Origin: Arcobacteraceae bacterium
GTDB taxonomy: Bacteria > Campylobacterota > Campylobacteria > Campylobacterales > Arcobacteraceae
Assembly (NCBI GenBank): GCA_021107755.1
Contig: JAIOSF010000012.1
Location: 1-64,000, forward strand
Direction of reading: 5' to 3'
DNA: 64,000 bases
Shown here: one piece after another, positions 36,967 to 46,027 of the stretch
How positions within the stretch are numbered: position 1 is the stretch's first letter
Layout of the letters: every line of letters begins with the position of its first letter
The notes under the pieces: generated by a model
What the model was told of the DNA's origin: nothing
The model's input: the letters and a program-made list of their open reading frames with translations, nothing else
Databases searched by the model: none
Program-made: the position numbers and the translations under genes

Positions 36967-38556
36967 CTAGCTTTCTAGTAAGTTTGTAATAAACTTTTCA
37001 TCAGTGATTTTTTCTTTTACAAATTGATTAAAAACCTTTATACTTGAATTTTGGTAGGATAAAATAATTTTTTCTACTACTTCATTTACTTGTGAAGGTT
37101 TGATTTTTAATTTTGTTTTTTCTCCAAATGAGGATTTTTCACCTTCTAAATTTCCTCCTAGTATAAGTTCAAAACCAGCTATTGTATTACTATCTTCATC
37201 TTTAAATTTAATTGCTAATAATCCTATATCAACTACATGGGGATGTGCACATGAATTAGGACAACCATTTATTGATATTGAAATCGTTTCATTAAAATTT
37301 GGAAATCTTTTTTCTAAATACTGAACCAATTTCATTGCTTGATCTTTTGTTTCTACTATCGCAAACTTACAAAATTCAATTCCTGTACAAGAGATTGTTC
37401 TAGCTTTAAAAGAACTTGGGCTTGTATCTATCTTTTGTATTTGCAACTCTCTTACTAAAAAATCAACATTATTATTTGGTACATCTAAGATTACAAAATT
37501 TTGGGTATTTGTTACTTTGATTGTTGTAGCCTGATATTTTTCTAAACTATCTGCTAATACTGCTAACCCTTTTGCCCCAATTTTTCCACCATTAATTGCA
37601 CACCCAATATAAGAGTAACCATCTTTTTTTGATTTGTGTACTCCAAAATGTTCCCTTTTAGAATAAGGAGTATAATTTTGAACATTTTTATTTTCTAATT
37701 TAAACTCTATTTTTGTTTCTAACAAACCTTTAAATTTTTCTGCACTCCACTCATTTACAAGATGCCCTAATCTTGCTTTTTTTCGATTCTCTCGTAATCC
37801 ATAATTTTTGTATATATAAGAAACTGCATCTACAACTTTTAATATATTTTCCTCTTTCACATAACCAAGATGTATTGCAATTTGCTTATTTGAAGCTAAT
37901 CCTCCACCAACACTTACATCAAAAAATATTCCATCTTCAAAATTAACAGCACTAAATGATAAATCTTGTATCTCATGCCCTATACAATGTTTAGAACATC
38001 CACTTACCCCAACTTTATATTTTCTTGGTAAATTTGCCAACTCATTATTTCCTCTAAAATAATCATTTATAGAAGATACGATATGATTTACATCTATTAT
38101 CTCATCATGTTCGATTCCTGAAACTGGACAAGTTACTACATTTCTTGGTACATCCCCCGCTGCAAATACGGTACTTAATCCTACATTTTGTAACTTTTCA
38201 AAAATAGTAGGTAGGTTTTCTACAGAAACATTATGAAATTGTATATCTTGTCTTGTAGTAAAAGTAGCTGTTTGTTTAGCATAGTTATCTGATATATCAG
38301 AAATAGCTCTCATTTGTTCTACACTCATAGCCCCTTTTTCCAACTTTACACGAAGCATAAAATATAAACTTTCATCAAATTCATCTTGAGAATTTTTATT
38401 TTGTGTGTACAATCCATACCATTTAAATCTATCTATATCTTCTGGATTTATAGCTTCTTTTGTTGTTGCATATCTTTTGATATCTGCTAAAACATCTAAA
38501 CCACTCTTTTCTTTTTTTATCCGTTCAACTCTTTGAGTTGCATTTTCTTTTATCAT
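36967..38556 (-). CDS. cysI: Assimilatory sulfite (or nitrite) reductase hemoprotein
   Basis: 529 residues with the two-repeat layout of siroheme sulfite/nitrite reductases. The cluster and siroheme ligands are visible: CTGIEFC (C-x5-C) and NGCPNSC (C-x3-C) near 390-440, with RQDIQFH and GDVPRNVVTCP in the first half. It reduces sulfite to sulfide with six electrons, probably from ferredoxin since no CysJ is present. It directly follows cysN (10-base gap) and ends the DUF2061-cysH-cysD-cysN-cysI unit, which favours sulfite over nitrite as substrate. Siroheme would come from the cysG product upstream. Confidence 0.9.
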   Translation of the reverse strand: MIKENATQRVERIKKEKSGLDVLADIKRYATTKEAINPEDIDRFKWYGLYTQNKNSQDEFDESLYFMLRVKLEKGAMSVEQMRAISDISDNYAKQTATFTTRQDIQFHNVSVENLPTIFEKLQNVGLSTVFAAGDVPRNVVTCPVSGIEHDEIIDVNHIVSSINDYFRGNNELANLPRKYKVGVSGCSKHCIGHEIQDLSFSAVNFEDGIFFDVSVGGGLASNKQIAIHLGYVKEENILKVVDAVSYIYKNYGLRENRKKARLGHLVNEWSAEKFKGLLETKIEFKLENKNVQNYTPYSKREHFGVHKSKKDGYSYIGCAINGGKIGAKGLAVLADSLEKYQATTIKVTNTQNFVILDVPNNNVDFLVRELQIQKIDTSPSSFKARTISCTGIEFCKFAIVETKDQAMKLVQYLEKRFPNFNETISISINGCPNSCAHPHVVDIGLLAIKFKDEDSNTIAGFELILGGNLEGEKSSFGEKTKLKIKPSQVNEVVEKIILSYQNSSIKVFNQFVKEKITDEKFITNLLES

Positions 38557-38566
38557 AGAACAACTC

Positions 38567-39979
38567 CTATACTATTTTTTTAGATTCCCAATGGGGAAAA
38601 TGTTTTCTTATTAAACTATTTAATTCTATTTCAAACTCCGAATGTTCATCTATAACTTGATTTGAATTTTCCAAAACTTTATCAACTATCATCCCTGCAC
38701 CAACTGTATTATTTGTAACTCTATCAATTATGATAAAACTCCCCATTGTTTTGTTATATTCATACGAATCATATGCTATAGTTTGATTAAGAGAGAGTTT
38801 TGCAAAACCTATCTCATTTAATTCCAACTTATGCGTTGTTTCCTCTTCTAAAGTATTTACATTTGTCTTATAATGAAAGCTATCAATTGAACCACTTGTT
38901 ACAGTTGAAGCTCTTTTGATATAATAAGATTTTCCTTTTATTAAAGGGGTTTCATCCATCCAAACAATTCTTACATTAAAGAGTTTAGCTTGAGCTGGTT
39001 GCTCATCACTTTTTACTATAATATCACCACGAGATATATCTATCTCATCTTTTAGAGTAAGTGTTATAGCTTGTTGTGTATAAGCATATTCTAAATCACT
39101 ATCATAGGTTATTATCTCTTTTACTGTTGAACTTTTCCCTGAGGGTAAAACGGTTACAACATCACCAACTTTAACAACTCCTGAAGCAATTGTTCCACAA
39201 AACCCCCTAAAATCTAGATTTGGTCTATTGACATACTGCACAGGAAGTCGAAAATGGGTAAGATCTCTTTGTGATGAGACCTCAATATTTTCTAAAACTT
39301 CAAGAAGTGTATCCTCTTTATACCAAGGAGATTTTGTACTTTTATTTACTACATTATCCCCATCTAAAGCAGAGATAGGGATAAATGTTAAATTTGCTTT
39401 TACCCCTAAATCTTTTGCAAAAGAGATATAATCTTTTTTAATCTCATTAAATGTATCTTCACTAAAATCAACTAAATCCATCTTATTTATAGCAATTACA
39501 AGTTCTTTTAATCCCAAAAGTTTTGTGATAAAAGTATGTCTTTTTGTTTGTGTTTGCACACCATACCTTGCATCAATTAATATGATTGCTAAATCAGCTG
39601 TACTAGCTCCTGTAGCCATATTTCTTGTGTATTGTTCATGCCCTGGCGTATCTGCAATGATAAACTTTCTTTTATCTGTTGCAAAATATCTATATGCTAC
39701 ATCTATTGTAATACCTTGTTCTCTTTCACTAGCAAGACCATCAACTAATAGTGCTAGATCAAATTCTCCATTTGTAGTACCACTTTTTTTACTATCATTT
39801 TTTATAGCAGTTAACTGATCTTCAAATATCATTTTTGAATCATGAAGCAATCTTCCTATGAGTGTTGACTTTCCATCATCAACACTTCCACATGTGATAA
39901 ATCTAAGTAACTGTTTATGCTCATGCTCTTTTAAATAACTCTCTATATCATCTGCAATTTTTTTCTCTTGAACTGACAT
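38567..39979 (-). CDS. cysN: Sulfate adenylyltransferase subunit 1 (GTPase) CysN
   Basis: 470 residues. EF-Tu-like GTPase motifs are intact: [14 protein letters not shown] (G1), [12 protein letters not shown] (G3) and NKMDL (G4), followed by two beta-barrel domains. The length shows that no APS kinase (CysC) is fused at the C-terminus. Together with CysD it makes APS from sulfate and ATP, powered by GTP hydrolysis. It lies between cysD and cysI on the same strand; the 108-base gap before it holds no feature that I can name. Confidence 0.96.
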   Translation of the reverse strand: MSVQEKKIADDIESYLKEHEHKQLLRFITCGSVDDGKSTLIGRLLHDSKMIFEDQLTAIKNDSKKSGTTNGEFDLALLVDGLASEREQGITIDVAYRYFATDKRKFIIADTPGHEQYTRNMATGASTADLAIILIDARYGVQTQTKRHTFITKLLGLKELVIAINKMDLVDFSEDTFNEIKKDYISFAKDLGVKANLTFIPISALDGDNVVNKSTKSPWYKEDTLLEVLENIEVSSQRDLTHFRLPVQYVNRPNLDFRGFCGTIASGVVKVGDVVTVLPSGKSSTVKEIITYDSDLEYAYTQQAITLTLKDEIDISRGDIIVKSDEQPAQAKLFNVRIVWMDETPLIKGKSYYIKRASTVTSGSIDSFHYKTNVNTLEEETTHKLELNEIGFAKLSLNQTIAYDSYEYNKTMGSFIIIDRVTNNTVGAGMIVDKVLENSNQVIDEHSEFEIELNSLIRKHFPHWESKKIV

Positions 39980-40087
39980 CTTAAAATACCTTTTATATTT
40001 ACTATCTTTTTTTAACTCTTTATTTAATCAACTTTCATACTAAAAGAGATAAACCTACATAACACATTTTTTTTACTAAAGAATTTT

Positions 40088-40999
40088 TTAAAAATATCCT
40101 TCAATTTTCTTTTTTTCCATTGATCCTGCACTATCATTATCTATAACCCTCCCTTGTCTTTCGCTAGTTTTTGTTAATAACATCTCTTGAATAATTTCTG
40201 GAAGTGTTGAAGCTGTTGACTCAACTGCACCTGTTAATGGGTAACAGCCAAGTGTTCTAAATCTCACAAATTCTTCAGTTGGAACTTCACCCTCTTCTAA
40301 AGGTAATCTTTCATCATCAACTAAAATTTTAACACCATCTCGTACAACTACTGGTCTTTTTTTTGCTAAATATAGAGGCACAATTGGAATATCTTCTAGA
40401 TAAATATACTGCCAAATATCTAATTCTGTCCAGTTTGATAAAGGGAAAACTCTTATTGACTCACCTTTTTTTACTTTTGAATTATAAATACTCCATAGTT
40501 CAGGTCTTTGATTTTTTGGATCCCATCTGTGATTCTCATCTCTAAAAGAATAAATTCTCTCTTTAGCCCTACTTTTCTCTTCATCGCGTCTAGCCCCACC
40601 AAATACTGCATCAAATTTATATTTATTTAATGCTTGTTTTAAACCTTCTGTTTTCATAATATCTGTATGAACAGCACTTCCATGTGTAAATGGTCCAATA
40701 TTTTGTTCTATTCCATTTGGATTTATATGTACTAAAAGCTCAAATCCAAGTTCTTTTTTCATTTTATCTCTAAAAGCAATCATCTCTTTAAATTTCCATC
40801 TTGTATCTACATGAAGTAGAGGAAATGGTAGCTTTGCTGGATAAAATGCTTTTTGAGCAAGGTGTAACATCACAGCAGAATCTTTTCCAACAGAATATAA
40901 CATAGCTGGATTATCAAATTCAGCTATTACTTCTCTTATAATATGTATTGACTCTGCTTCGAGCTGTTTTAAATGTGTTATTTTTTCTATATTTATCAT
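40088..40999 (-). CDS. cysD: Sulfate adenylyltransferase subunit 2 CysD
   Basis: About 303 residues from the ATG at 40999, chosen because GGAG lies seven bases before it; earlier TTG and ATG codons are open up to 41014 but overlap that site. The PP-loop [14 protein letters not shown], the segment [17 protein letters not shown] and the C-terminal [15 protein letters not shown] are typical of CysD. It is the ATP sulfurylase catalytic subunit and works with CysN. It follows cysH closely. Confidence 0.95.
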   Translation of the reverse strand: MINIEKITHLKQLEAESIHIIREVIAEFDNPAMLYSVGKDSAVMLHLAQKAFYPAKLPFPLLHVDTRWKFKEMIAFRDKMKKELGFELLVHINPNGIEQNIGPFTHGSAVHTDIMKTEGLKQALNKYKFDAVFGGARRDEEKSRAKERIYSFRDENHRWDPKNQRPELWSIYNSKVKKGESIRVFPLSNWTELDIWQYIYLEDIPIVPLYLAKKRPVVVRDGVKILVDDERLPLEEGEVPTEEFVRFRTLGCYPLTGAVESTASTLPEIIQEMLLTKTSERQGRVIDNDSAGSMEKKKIEGYF

Positions 41000-41049
41000 T
41001 TTTTTCTCCATCAATTAGTTCAAATTGAAAGTTTGAATTTATTGTAATT

Positions 41050-41748
41050 TTATTTTTGGTGTAATCCACACTCTTTATGTTCCGGATTTTCCCACCACCA
41101 TCGTCCACTTCGAATATCTTCACCTTCTTTTATTGCCCTCGTACAAGGTGCACAGCCAATACTTGGATATCCTTGTGAATGAAGCTTGTTAATAGGTACA
41201 GAATTTTTTAAAATATAATCCCATACTTGCTCTTCTGTAAAATTGATTAAAGGATTTAATTTTATTATCCCATTTGCTTTATCATATTCAAATATTTTTA
41301 ACTCTTTTCTTGTAATACTCTGCTCTGCTCTTAATCCTGTTATCCAAATATCAACATTTTTTAAAGCTCTTCGCAACGGTTCTATTTTTCGTACATAACA
41401 ACAGTTTTTTCTGTTTTCTATTGATTCATAAAAACCATTAACACCTTGGGTATTATATAGTTCTTCTATATTTTCATATTTTGGGAAATATACCTGTACT
41501 TTAATGTTATATTTAAGGTTTGTTTCATCCATTACATTATAAGTTTCATAAGGTAGACGCCCTGTATCTAAAGTAAAAATATTTGCATCTTTGCTTATTT
41601 TTAACATCATATGAGTTAGCACCTGATCCTCTGCACCAAAGCTAGAAGACAATGCAACATTATTTTTAACATCATTTAAAAAATACTCTAGTACCTCTTC
41701 AGGTTTAGACTTTTTGAATTTATTATTTAATTCTTCTATTATTTTCAT
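41050..41748 (-). CDS. cysH: APS reductase (CysH family, [4Fe-4S] type)
   Basis: 232 residues. It has the PP-loop SSSFGAEDQVLTHMM near the start, ITGLRAEQS in the middle, and the cluster cysteines CC (NCCYVRK) and CxxC (GCAPCTRA), with catalytic ECGLH close to the C-terminus. CC plus CxxC marks the iron-sulfur APS reductases; PAPS-specific enzymes lack them. This agrees with the absence of APS kinase in the operon. It reduces APS to sulfite with thioredoxin or glutaredoxin. It sits between the DUF2061 gene and cysD. Confidence 0.93.
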   Translation of the reverse strand: MKIIEELNNKFKKSKPEEVLEYFLNDVKNNVALSSSFGAEDQVLTHMMLKISKDANIFTLDTGRLPYETYNVMDETNLKYNIKVQVYFPKYENIEELYNTQGVNGFYESIENRKNCCYVRKIEPLRRALKNVDIWITGLRAEQSITRKELKIFEYDKANGIIKLNPLINFTEEQVWDYILKNSVPINKLHSQGYPSIGCAPCTRAIKEGEDIRSGRWWWENPEHKECGLHQK

Positions 41749-41758
41749 TATTTTATTC

Positions 41759-41983
41759 CTATATTTGATAGTCAGGCTGTTTTATTTTCCCTAACTTTAT
41801 TTTATTCCATCCTCTTTCATGAAGATAATATAAAATAATTTTTGTTACAACTTCAATTGAACCAATCGATGCTGCCATCACAAAACTACTAGTTATAAAA
41901 TAAGAAACAGCAATAGTATCTAAAGTACCGACTATTCTCCACGAGATCGTTTTTACAATTGACCGATAAGCTTTTTCTTCCAT
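41759..41983 (-). CDS. DUF2061 small membrane protein
   Basis: 74 residues, typical DUF2061: SIVKTISWRIVGTLDTIAVSYFITSSFVMAASIGSIEVVTKIILYYLHERGWNKI, with one or two hydrophobic helices. The function is unknown, but genes of this family commonly lead or accompany assimilatory sulfate-reduction operons, as here: it is the first gene after the promoter at 42025-42057, with cysH 10 bases downstream. A helper role for sulfate metabolism at the membrane is an inference from position. Confidence 0.85.
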   Translation of the reverse strand: MEEKAYRSIVKTISWRIVGTLDTIAVSYFITSSFVMAASIGSIEVVTKIILYYLHERGWNKIKLGKIKQPDYQI

Positions 41984-42024
41984 TTATTTCCTTTTATTTG
42001 ACTGTCACATCAAAATTTGGCGAA

Positions 42025-42060
42025 AGTATATCATAGATTTATTTCAATGTCAAGTAATTC
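42025..42060 (-). promoter_or_regulatory. Promoter with sulfur box, drives DUF2061-cysH-cysD-cysN-cysI
   Basis: On the minus strand TTACTTGACATT (42057-42046) supplies the -35 TTGACA (42053-42048); 17 bases later comes TATACT (42030-42025). The core is identical to that of the rrf2 promoter. Confidence 0.78.
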
Positions 42061-42069
42061 TATAAATTT

Positions 42070-42087
42070 ACTAGAGTATACTCTAGT
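42070..42087. promoter_or_regulatory. 18-bp perfect palindrome upstream of the cys promoter
   Basis: ACTAGAGTATACTCTAGT is a perfect palindrome 16 bases upstream of the -35 hexamer of the DUF2061-cysH operon. The position suits an activator or a second regulator. The remaining bases to 42248 hold nothing that I recognise. Confidence 0.5.
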
Positions 42088-42248
42088 GTACTACTAGGAA
42101 TTCAGTATTTATGGACTTTAGAAGAATAATTTATTATTTAAACTATATAAAATTCTCCTCAAATTACAAAATTCCGACACTATTATTTTAAAAATATTGA
42201 ATTATTGTTCATTAATAAGTGAATTTTGTGTGAGGATTTATATACTAA

Positions 42249-43496
42249 TTATATATTTGAAAAAATTGTATTGAAATGAACCACATCACCAAAAATCAAA
42301 ATTGCTGGGCTTGGGATATTTTGAGCTGATTTTTCAAGATTCTTTAGAGTTGTAGATACAACTTTTTGATTAGGTCTGCTTGCATTTGATACTATTGCAC
42401 AAAGTTTATTTTGATTTATATTTAATTGATTTGCTTCTTCTATAATCTCTTTTATTTTACTTAAGCCCATCAAAACTACTACTGTATGAGTTTTTAATTT
42501 AAGTAAATTTACCCAACTTACATTTACTCTATTACCTTTTAAATGTGCAGAAACAACACTAAATCCTGTAGAATAACCTCTTGCAGTAATGGGTATACCA
42601 GCTGTTGAACACCCACTTATAGAAGAGCTAATACCTGAAATTACTTCTGTAGAAATATTTTCATTTATTAAACTCTCTAACTCTTCTGCACCTCTTCCAA
42701 AAACAAAAGGATCTCCACTTTTGAGCCTCGCTACTTTTAAATCTTTTTTAGCATATTTAATTATTAACTTATTAATCTCTTCTTGTGATTTAGAATGAAA
42801 ATCTTTTTGTTTTCCTACATAAATTTTTTTTACTGATGTTGGTACAATATCCATAATCTCAGAACTAATCAGATTATCATATAAAACAACATCTACACTT
42901 TTTATAATGTTATATGCTTTTATCGTTAGAAGTTCTACATCACCTAATCCACAACCTACTAAATAAACTTGAGTAAATTTCTTTTTAAGCTCCTGTTTTG
43001 TTGTTTGAACATCGATAATTCCAGTATCTCTTTCTTTTTGTTTCTTTTTTAAATAGCTTGTTATATCTTTGGGAATCAGTTTTTCACACTCATCTCTAAA
43101 ATATTTTGCCGCCGTTGGTGAAGTGCCATTACTAGAAACAGCTATTTGCAAAGGTTTATTTTTTGTTAGTGCCATAAAATAAAAGTCACAATATTTTGGT
43201 ACATCTACAACATTCAACAAAAAAGAATACTTTTTTTTATGTTTGAAAAGTTTTTTTGCAACTTTTTCATCTCCTGTTGCATCTATAACTATATAATAAT
43301 CTTTTATATCATTTAATTTAAATTTTTTTATTTCAATATGTCTACATAGATAATTTATCTCTTGTTTTAACTCTTTTGCAATTATTTTAAACTTTATGTT
43401 GTTCTCAGCTAATACTTTTGCTTTTTGCAAGGCTACATTACCTGCGCCTAGCAATAAAATCTTTTGTTCTTTTAAGAGTATTGGTATTGTTTTCAT
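42249..43496 (-). CDS. cysG: Siroheme synthase (precorrin-2 dehydrogenase/ferrochelatase plus uroporphyrinogen-III methyltransferase)
   Basis: 415 residues. Residues 1-150 form the NAD-binding precorrin-2 dehydrogenase/ferrochelatase half (LLLGAGNVALQKAKVL, IAVSSNGTSPTAAKYFRDE). Residues about 170-415 form the SAM-dependent methyltransferase half (VYLVGCGLGDVELLT, RLKSGDPFVFGRGAEE, GISSSISG). It turns uroporphyrinogen III into siroheme, the cofactor of the sulfite reductase. It is shorter than E. coli CysG (about 457) but has both halves. GGAGG lies just before the ATG. It is divergent from yeeE over a 22-bp inverted repeat that holds both -35 boxes. Confidence 0.93.
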   Translation of the reverse strand: MKTIPILLKEQKILLLGAGNVALQKAKVLAENNIKFKIIAKELKQEINYLCRHIEIKKFKLNDIKDYYIVIDATGDEKVAKKLFKHKKKYSFLLNVVDVPKYCDFYFMALTKNKPLQIAVSSNGTSPTAAKYFRDECEKLIPKDITSYLKKKQKERDTGIIDVQTTKQELKKKFTQVYLVGCGLGDVELLTIKAYNIIKSVDVVLYDNLISSEIMDIVPTSVKKIYVGKQKDFHSKSQEEINKLIIKYAKKDLKVARLKSGDPFVFGRGAEELESLINENISTEVISGISSSISGCSTAGIPITARGYSTGFSVVSAHLKGNRVNVSWVNLLKLKTHTVVVLMGLSKIKEIIEEANQLNINQNKLCAIVSNASRPNQKVVSTTLKNLEKSAQNIPSPAILIFGDVVHFNTIFSNI

Positions 43497-43521
43497 TCGA
43501 TTTCCTCCATTTAATTTTGAA

Positions 43522-43597
43522 ATATTAACTCAATTATTTTTAAATGTCAAGTAAATCACTTGATTTACTTGACATTTAAAAATATATTAGATACAAT
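43522..43597. promoter_or_regulatory. Divergent cysG/yeeE promoters on a perfect 22-bp inverted repeat
   Basis: The arms 43537-43558 and 43561-43582 are exact inverse complements with a two-base centre. Plus strand: TTGACA 43569-43574, 17 bases, TACAAT 43592-43597. Minus strand: TTGACA 43550-43545, 17 bases, TAATAT 43527-43522. Each arm has the TTACTTGACATT core, so one regulator could close both promoters. Confidence 0.82.
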
Positions 43598-43629
43598 TCC
43601 ATTATAAAGAAAGAAAAAAGGATAGATAT

Positions 43630-44709
43630 ATGTTTAATATAGAAAATTATGAAATATACAAAATCATAAATATTTTAGGCTTTTTAATTGGTATTGCTTT
43701 TGGTATGATTGCACAAAAAAATCAGTTTTGTTTTAGTGGTTCAATTAAAGATTATATTTTAACTAACAGTACCAAAAGAGCATCATCAGTTATTATGGCA
43801 ATGATTGTTGCTATAGTGTCTACTTATATAATCTCCTCATACAATGAAATAGATTTAACTCAAACAAATTTTTATAGAGATAATATAAACTATTTCTCAA
43901 TTATATTAGGTGGAGCATTATTTGGGATAGGGATGATGGTTGCGGATGGATGTAGTAGTCGCCACTTAATAAAATTCTCACAAGGTGATTCAAATTCACT
44001 TGTGACTGTAATATTTATAGGGATATTTGCATATGCAACAACAAAAGGGTTTTTAAATTATCCGATTTCTCAAATTAGTTCAAATAGTACTTTAATAGAC
44101 TTATCCTCGTATCTTGAGAATATACAATTAAATATCTATTTTATTATTGTCCCTTTACTTGTAGTCTTATGGCTTTTAACAAAAAGTTTTAAAAGGGTTT
44201 TCTCTTTAAAAGATGGTTTTCTAATAGGATTACTTATATCTTTTGGATGGTATGTAACTGGGGTATTAGGTGCTGATGTATTAGAGAAACAAATTAGTTT
44301 GACAAGTATGACTTTTGTATACCCTACTGCTAAAACATTAGAATTTTTTACATACTATGAAGTGAACGAATTATCATTTAGTATAAGTATAGTGTTAGGT
44401 GTGATTTTAGGTGGATTTTTCATGTCTAAAATAAACAAAAAGTTTTCATTTGGTTGTACTTCAAATATAAAAACTAGTAAATTAAAAAGTAGTATGATTG
44501 GTGGTGCACTTATGGGTGTTGGTGGTGTAATGGCAATAGGTTGTACAGTAGGACAAGGACTTACAGGACTTTCAACTCTTGCATTTGCCTCAGTGCTAGC
44601 TATATCTTCAATTATGCTTTCAGGATATATAACAGCAATATATCTACACAAAAAAGAGCAACTCCCTATGTGTTTTGTTTTTGACTGGGAAGAGGTAGAT
44701 TCAAAATAA
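43630..44709 (+). CDS. YeeE/YedE-family membrane transporter (thiosulfate uptake type)
   Basis: 359 residues with about nine or ten hydrophobic helices in two related halves. Conserved cysteine sites of the YeeE family are visible: KNQFCFSG, MVADGCSSRH, FGCTSN and AIGCTVGQGLTG. YeeE (TsuA) proteins pass thiosulfate across the inner membrane by way of these cysteines. The shared divergent promoter with cysG and the sulfur box support a sulfur-source transporter. AAGGATAG precedes the ATG. No TusA-like partner is adjacent. Confidence 0.88.
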   Translation: MFNIENYEIYKIINILGFLIGIAFGMIAQKNQFCFSGSIKDYILTNSTKRASSVIMAMIVAIVSTYIISSYNEIDLTQTNFYRDNINYFSIILGGALFGIGMMVADGCSSRHLIKFSQGDSNSLVTVIFIGIFAYATTKGFLNYPISQISSNSTLIDLSSYLENIQLNIYFIIVPLLVVLWLLTKSFKRVFSLKDGFLIGLLISFGWYVTGVLGADVLEKQISLTSMTFVYPTAKTLEFFTYYEVNELSFSISIVLGVILGGFFMSKINKKFSFGCTSNIKTSKLKSSMIGGALMGVGGVMAIGCTVGQGLTGLSTLAFASVLAISSIMLSGYITAIYLHKKEQLPMCFVFDWEEVDSK

Positions 44710-44739
44710 ATATTATCTAAAGTATTTTAGATAATATTT
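44708..44739. terminator. Bidirectional AT-rich hairpin between convergent genes
   Basis: AAATATTATCTAAA, loop GTAT, TTTAGATAATATTT: a perfect 14-bp stem. It starts in the yeeE stop codon and covers the last codons of the convergent gene, so it may end transcription from both sides. Confidence 0.6.
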
Positions 44740-45373
44740 CAACTCTTTGATCTTTTGTATAGTTGAATTTAAACTCACACTCTTTTAAATAGTAAAAAAA
44801 ATTTTCACTATTAACACCTTTATATTGTAAAATAGTATTTTCAAAAAAATTCCAAAACTGTACAATAGGGTTTTCCATTTTTTTTGTTTTTGCTATTTTA
44901 TTAAACATCATAAAATGTGAAAACTCTCTAAAATAAACCTCTTCTAAATTATCACTTCTATACTGTTCTTTATATCTATTGAGGTTTGGCATCAAAAGAT
45001 TATAGACTTTATTATCATCATAACAAAAGGTTAAAAAATTTTGTGCCTCAAAAATATTTTCTTTGATTTTCTTTTTGCTTTTAGGTAGATATACATATTC
45101 ATCATATTGGCTTGTTTCATACAAAGAGTATTGAGCTTCTAAATAAGAAGCTAGATACTTCCTATAGTTTATAAATCTTTTTTGTACTGTTATATAGTTA
45201 GTTTCTAAACTCTTAGCTGTTTCATTTACATTGTTATCATTACAAAAAGATTCACAAATTTTTTCATCTAAAAGAATTTTATTTGGACTAAATTTTCTTT
45301 TGCACTTTGAACATTTTTCTTGGTTTGTTTTTAACTTATAAGTAACACTATAGTTACAATATGGACAATTCAT
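44717..45373 (-). CDS. Zinc-ribbon protein, probably derived from an IS1595-type transposase
   Basis: 218 residues. The N-terminus has two zinc-ribbon CxxC pairs (CPYCNYSV and CSKCKRKF), followed by a helix-turn-helix-like stretch (NVNETAKSLETNYITVQKRFINYRKYL). This order is that of IS1595/ISXO2 transposases. The catalytic part that should follow is short and the DDE residues are not clear, and I see no terminal inverted repeats or target duplication. It may be a decayed or domesticated transposase, or a regulator. It stands alone between yeeE (convergent) and hupE (divergent). Confidence 0.55.
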   Translation of the reverse strand: MNCPYCNYSVTYKLKTNQEKCSKCKRKFSPNKILLDEKICESFCNDNNVNETAKSLETNYITVQKRFINYRKYLASYLEAQYSLYETSQYDEYVYLPKSKKKIKENIFEAQNFLTFCYDDNKVYNLLMPNLNRYKEQYRSDNLEEVYFREFSHFMMFNKIAKTKKMENPIVQFWNFFENTILQYKGVNSENFFYYLKECEFKFNYTKDQRVEILSKIL

Positions 45374-45496
45374 CTATGATTGTATCATTTTTAGTCCCAA
45401 AAGTATATAAGAAATTGTTTTTTTTATATTAGTTTTAATTATTTTAGTCAAAATATGAATATTAATTCACATTAGTGGATATCAAAAGGGGTATTT

Positions 45497-46006
45497 ATGA
45501 AAATTTTAGTGTTAATTTTAGCTTTAAGTAGTTTGGTTTTGGGTCATACAAGTATGCTTGAGCATGGTGGTTTTATGAGTGGTTTTATGCACCCTATTAG
45601 TGGACTTGATCATATTTTAGCAATGATTGGTGTTGGTATGGTTGCATTTTATGCTACACAAAAAGGGTTTTTAACTCTTATTGCATTTATAGGAGCTATG
45701 ATACTAGCAGCAACAGCTGGATATAATGGTGTACAACTTATAGGTATGGAAGCTGGAATTTTAATCTCAATTGCAGTAGTATTTGGTCTAATTGGATTTG
45801 CTTCTAAGCTTCCTATTGGTACTATTGTAGCAGTAGTTGCATTTTTTGGTATGTTTCATGGATTTGCTCATGGGGCAGAGTTTACAACAGGAAGTTTTAT
45901 GGCGTATATGGCTGGGTTTTCAAGTTCAACTTTAATACTACACTTAAGTGGTATGGCTATAGCTTATCTCTATTCAAAAAAACTACAAGTTGCTTTTAAC
46001 AACTAA
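45497..46006 (+). CDS. hupE: HupE/UreJ-family nickel permease
   Basis: 169 residues. A signal-like start, then HTSMLEHGGFMSGFMHPISGLDHILAMIGVGM, the metal-binding first helix of HupE/UreJ, and a later MFHGFAHGAE, with about six hydrophobic helices. HupE proteins move Ni(II) for hydrogenase or urease. It is first in the hyp unit (hupE, NicO-cytochrome, hypB, hypC, hypD), so nickel supply for NiFe hydrogenase is likely. AAAAGGGG precedes the ATG. Confidence 0.9.
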   Translation: MKILVLILALSSLVLGHTSMLEHGGFMSGFMHPISGLDHILAMIGVGMVAFYATQKGFLTLIAFIGAMILAATAGYNGVQLIGMEAGILISIAVVFGLIGFASKLPIGTIVAVVAFFGMFHGFAHGAEFTTGSFMAYMAGFSSSTLILHLSGMAIAYLYSKKLQVAFNN

Positions 46007-46027
46007 TAATATAACTAAAGAGGTAAG

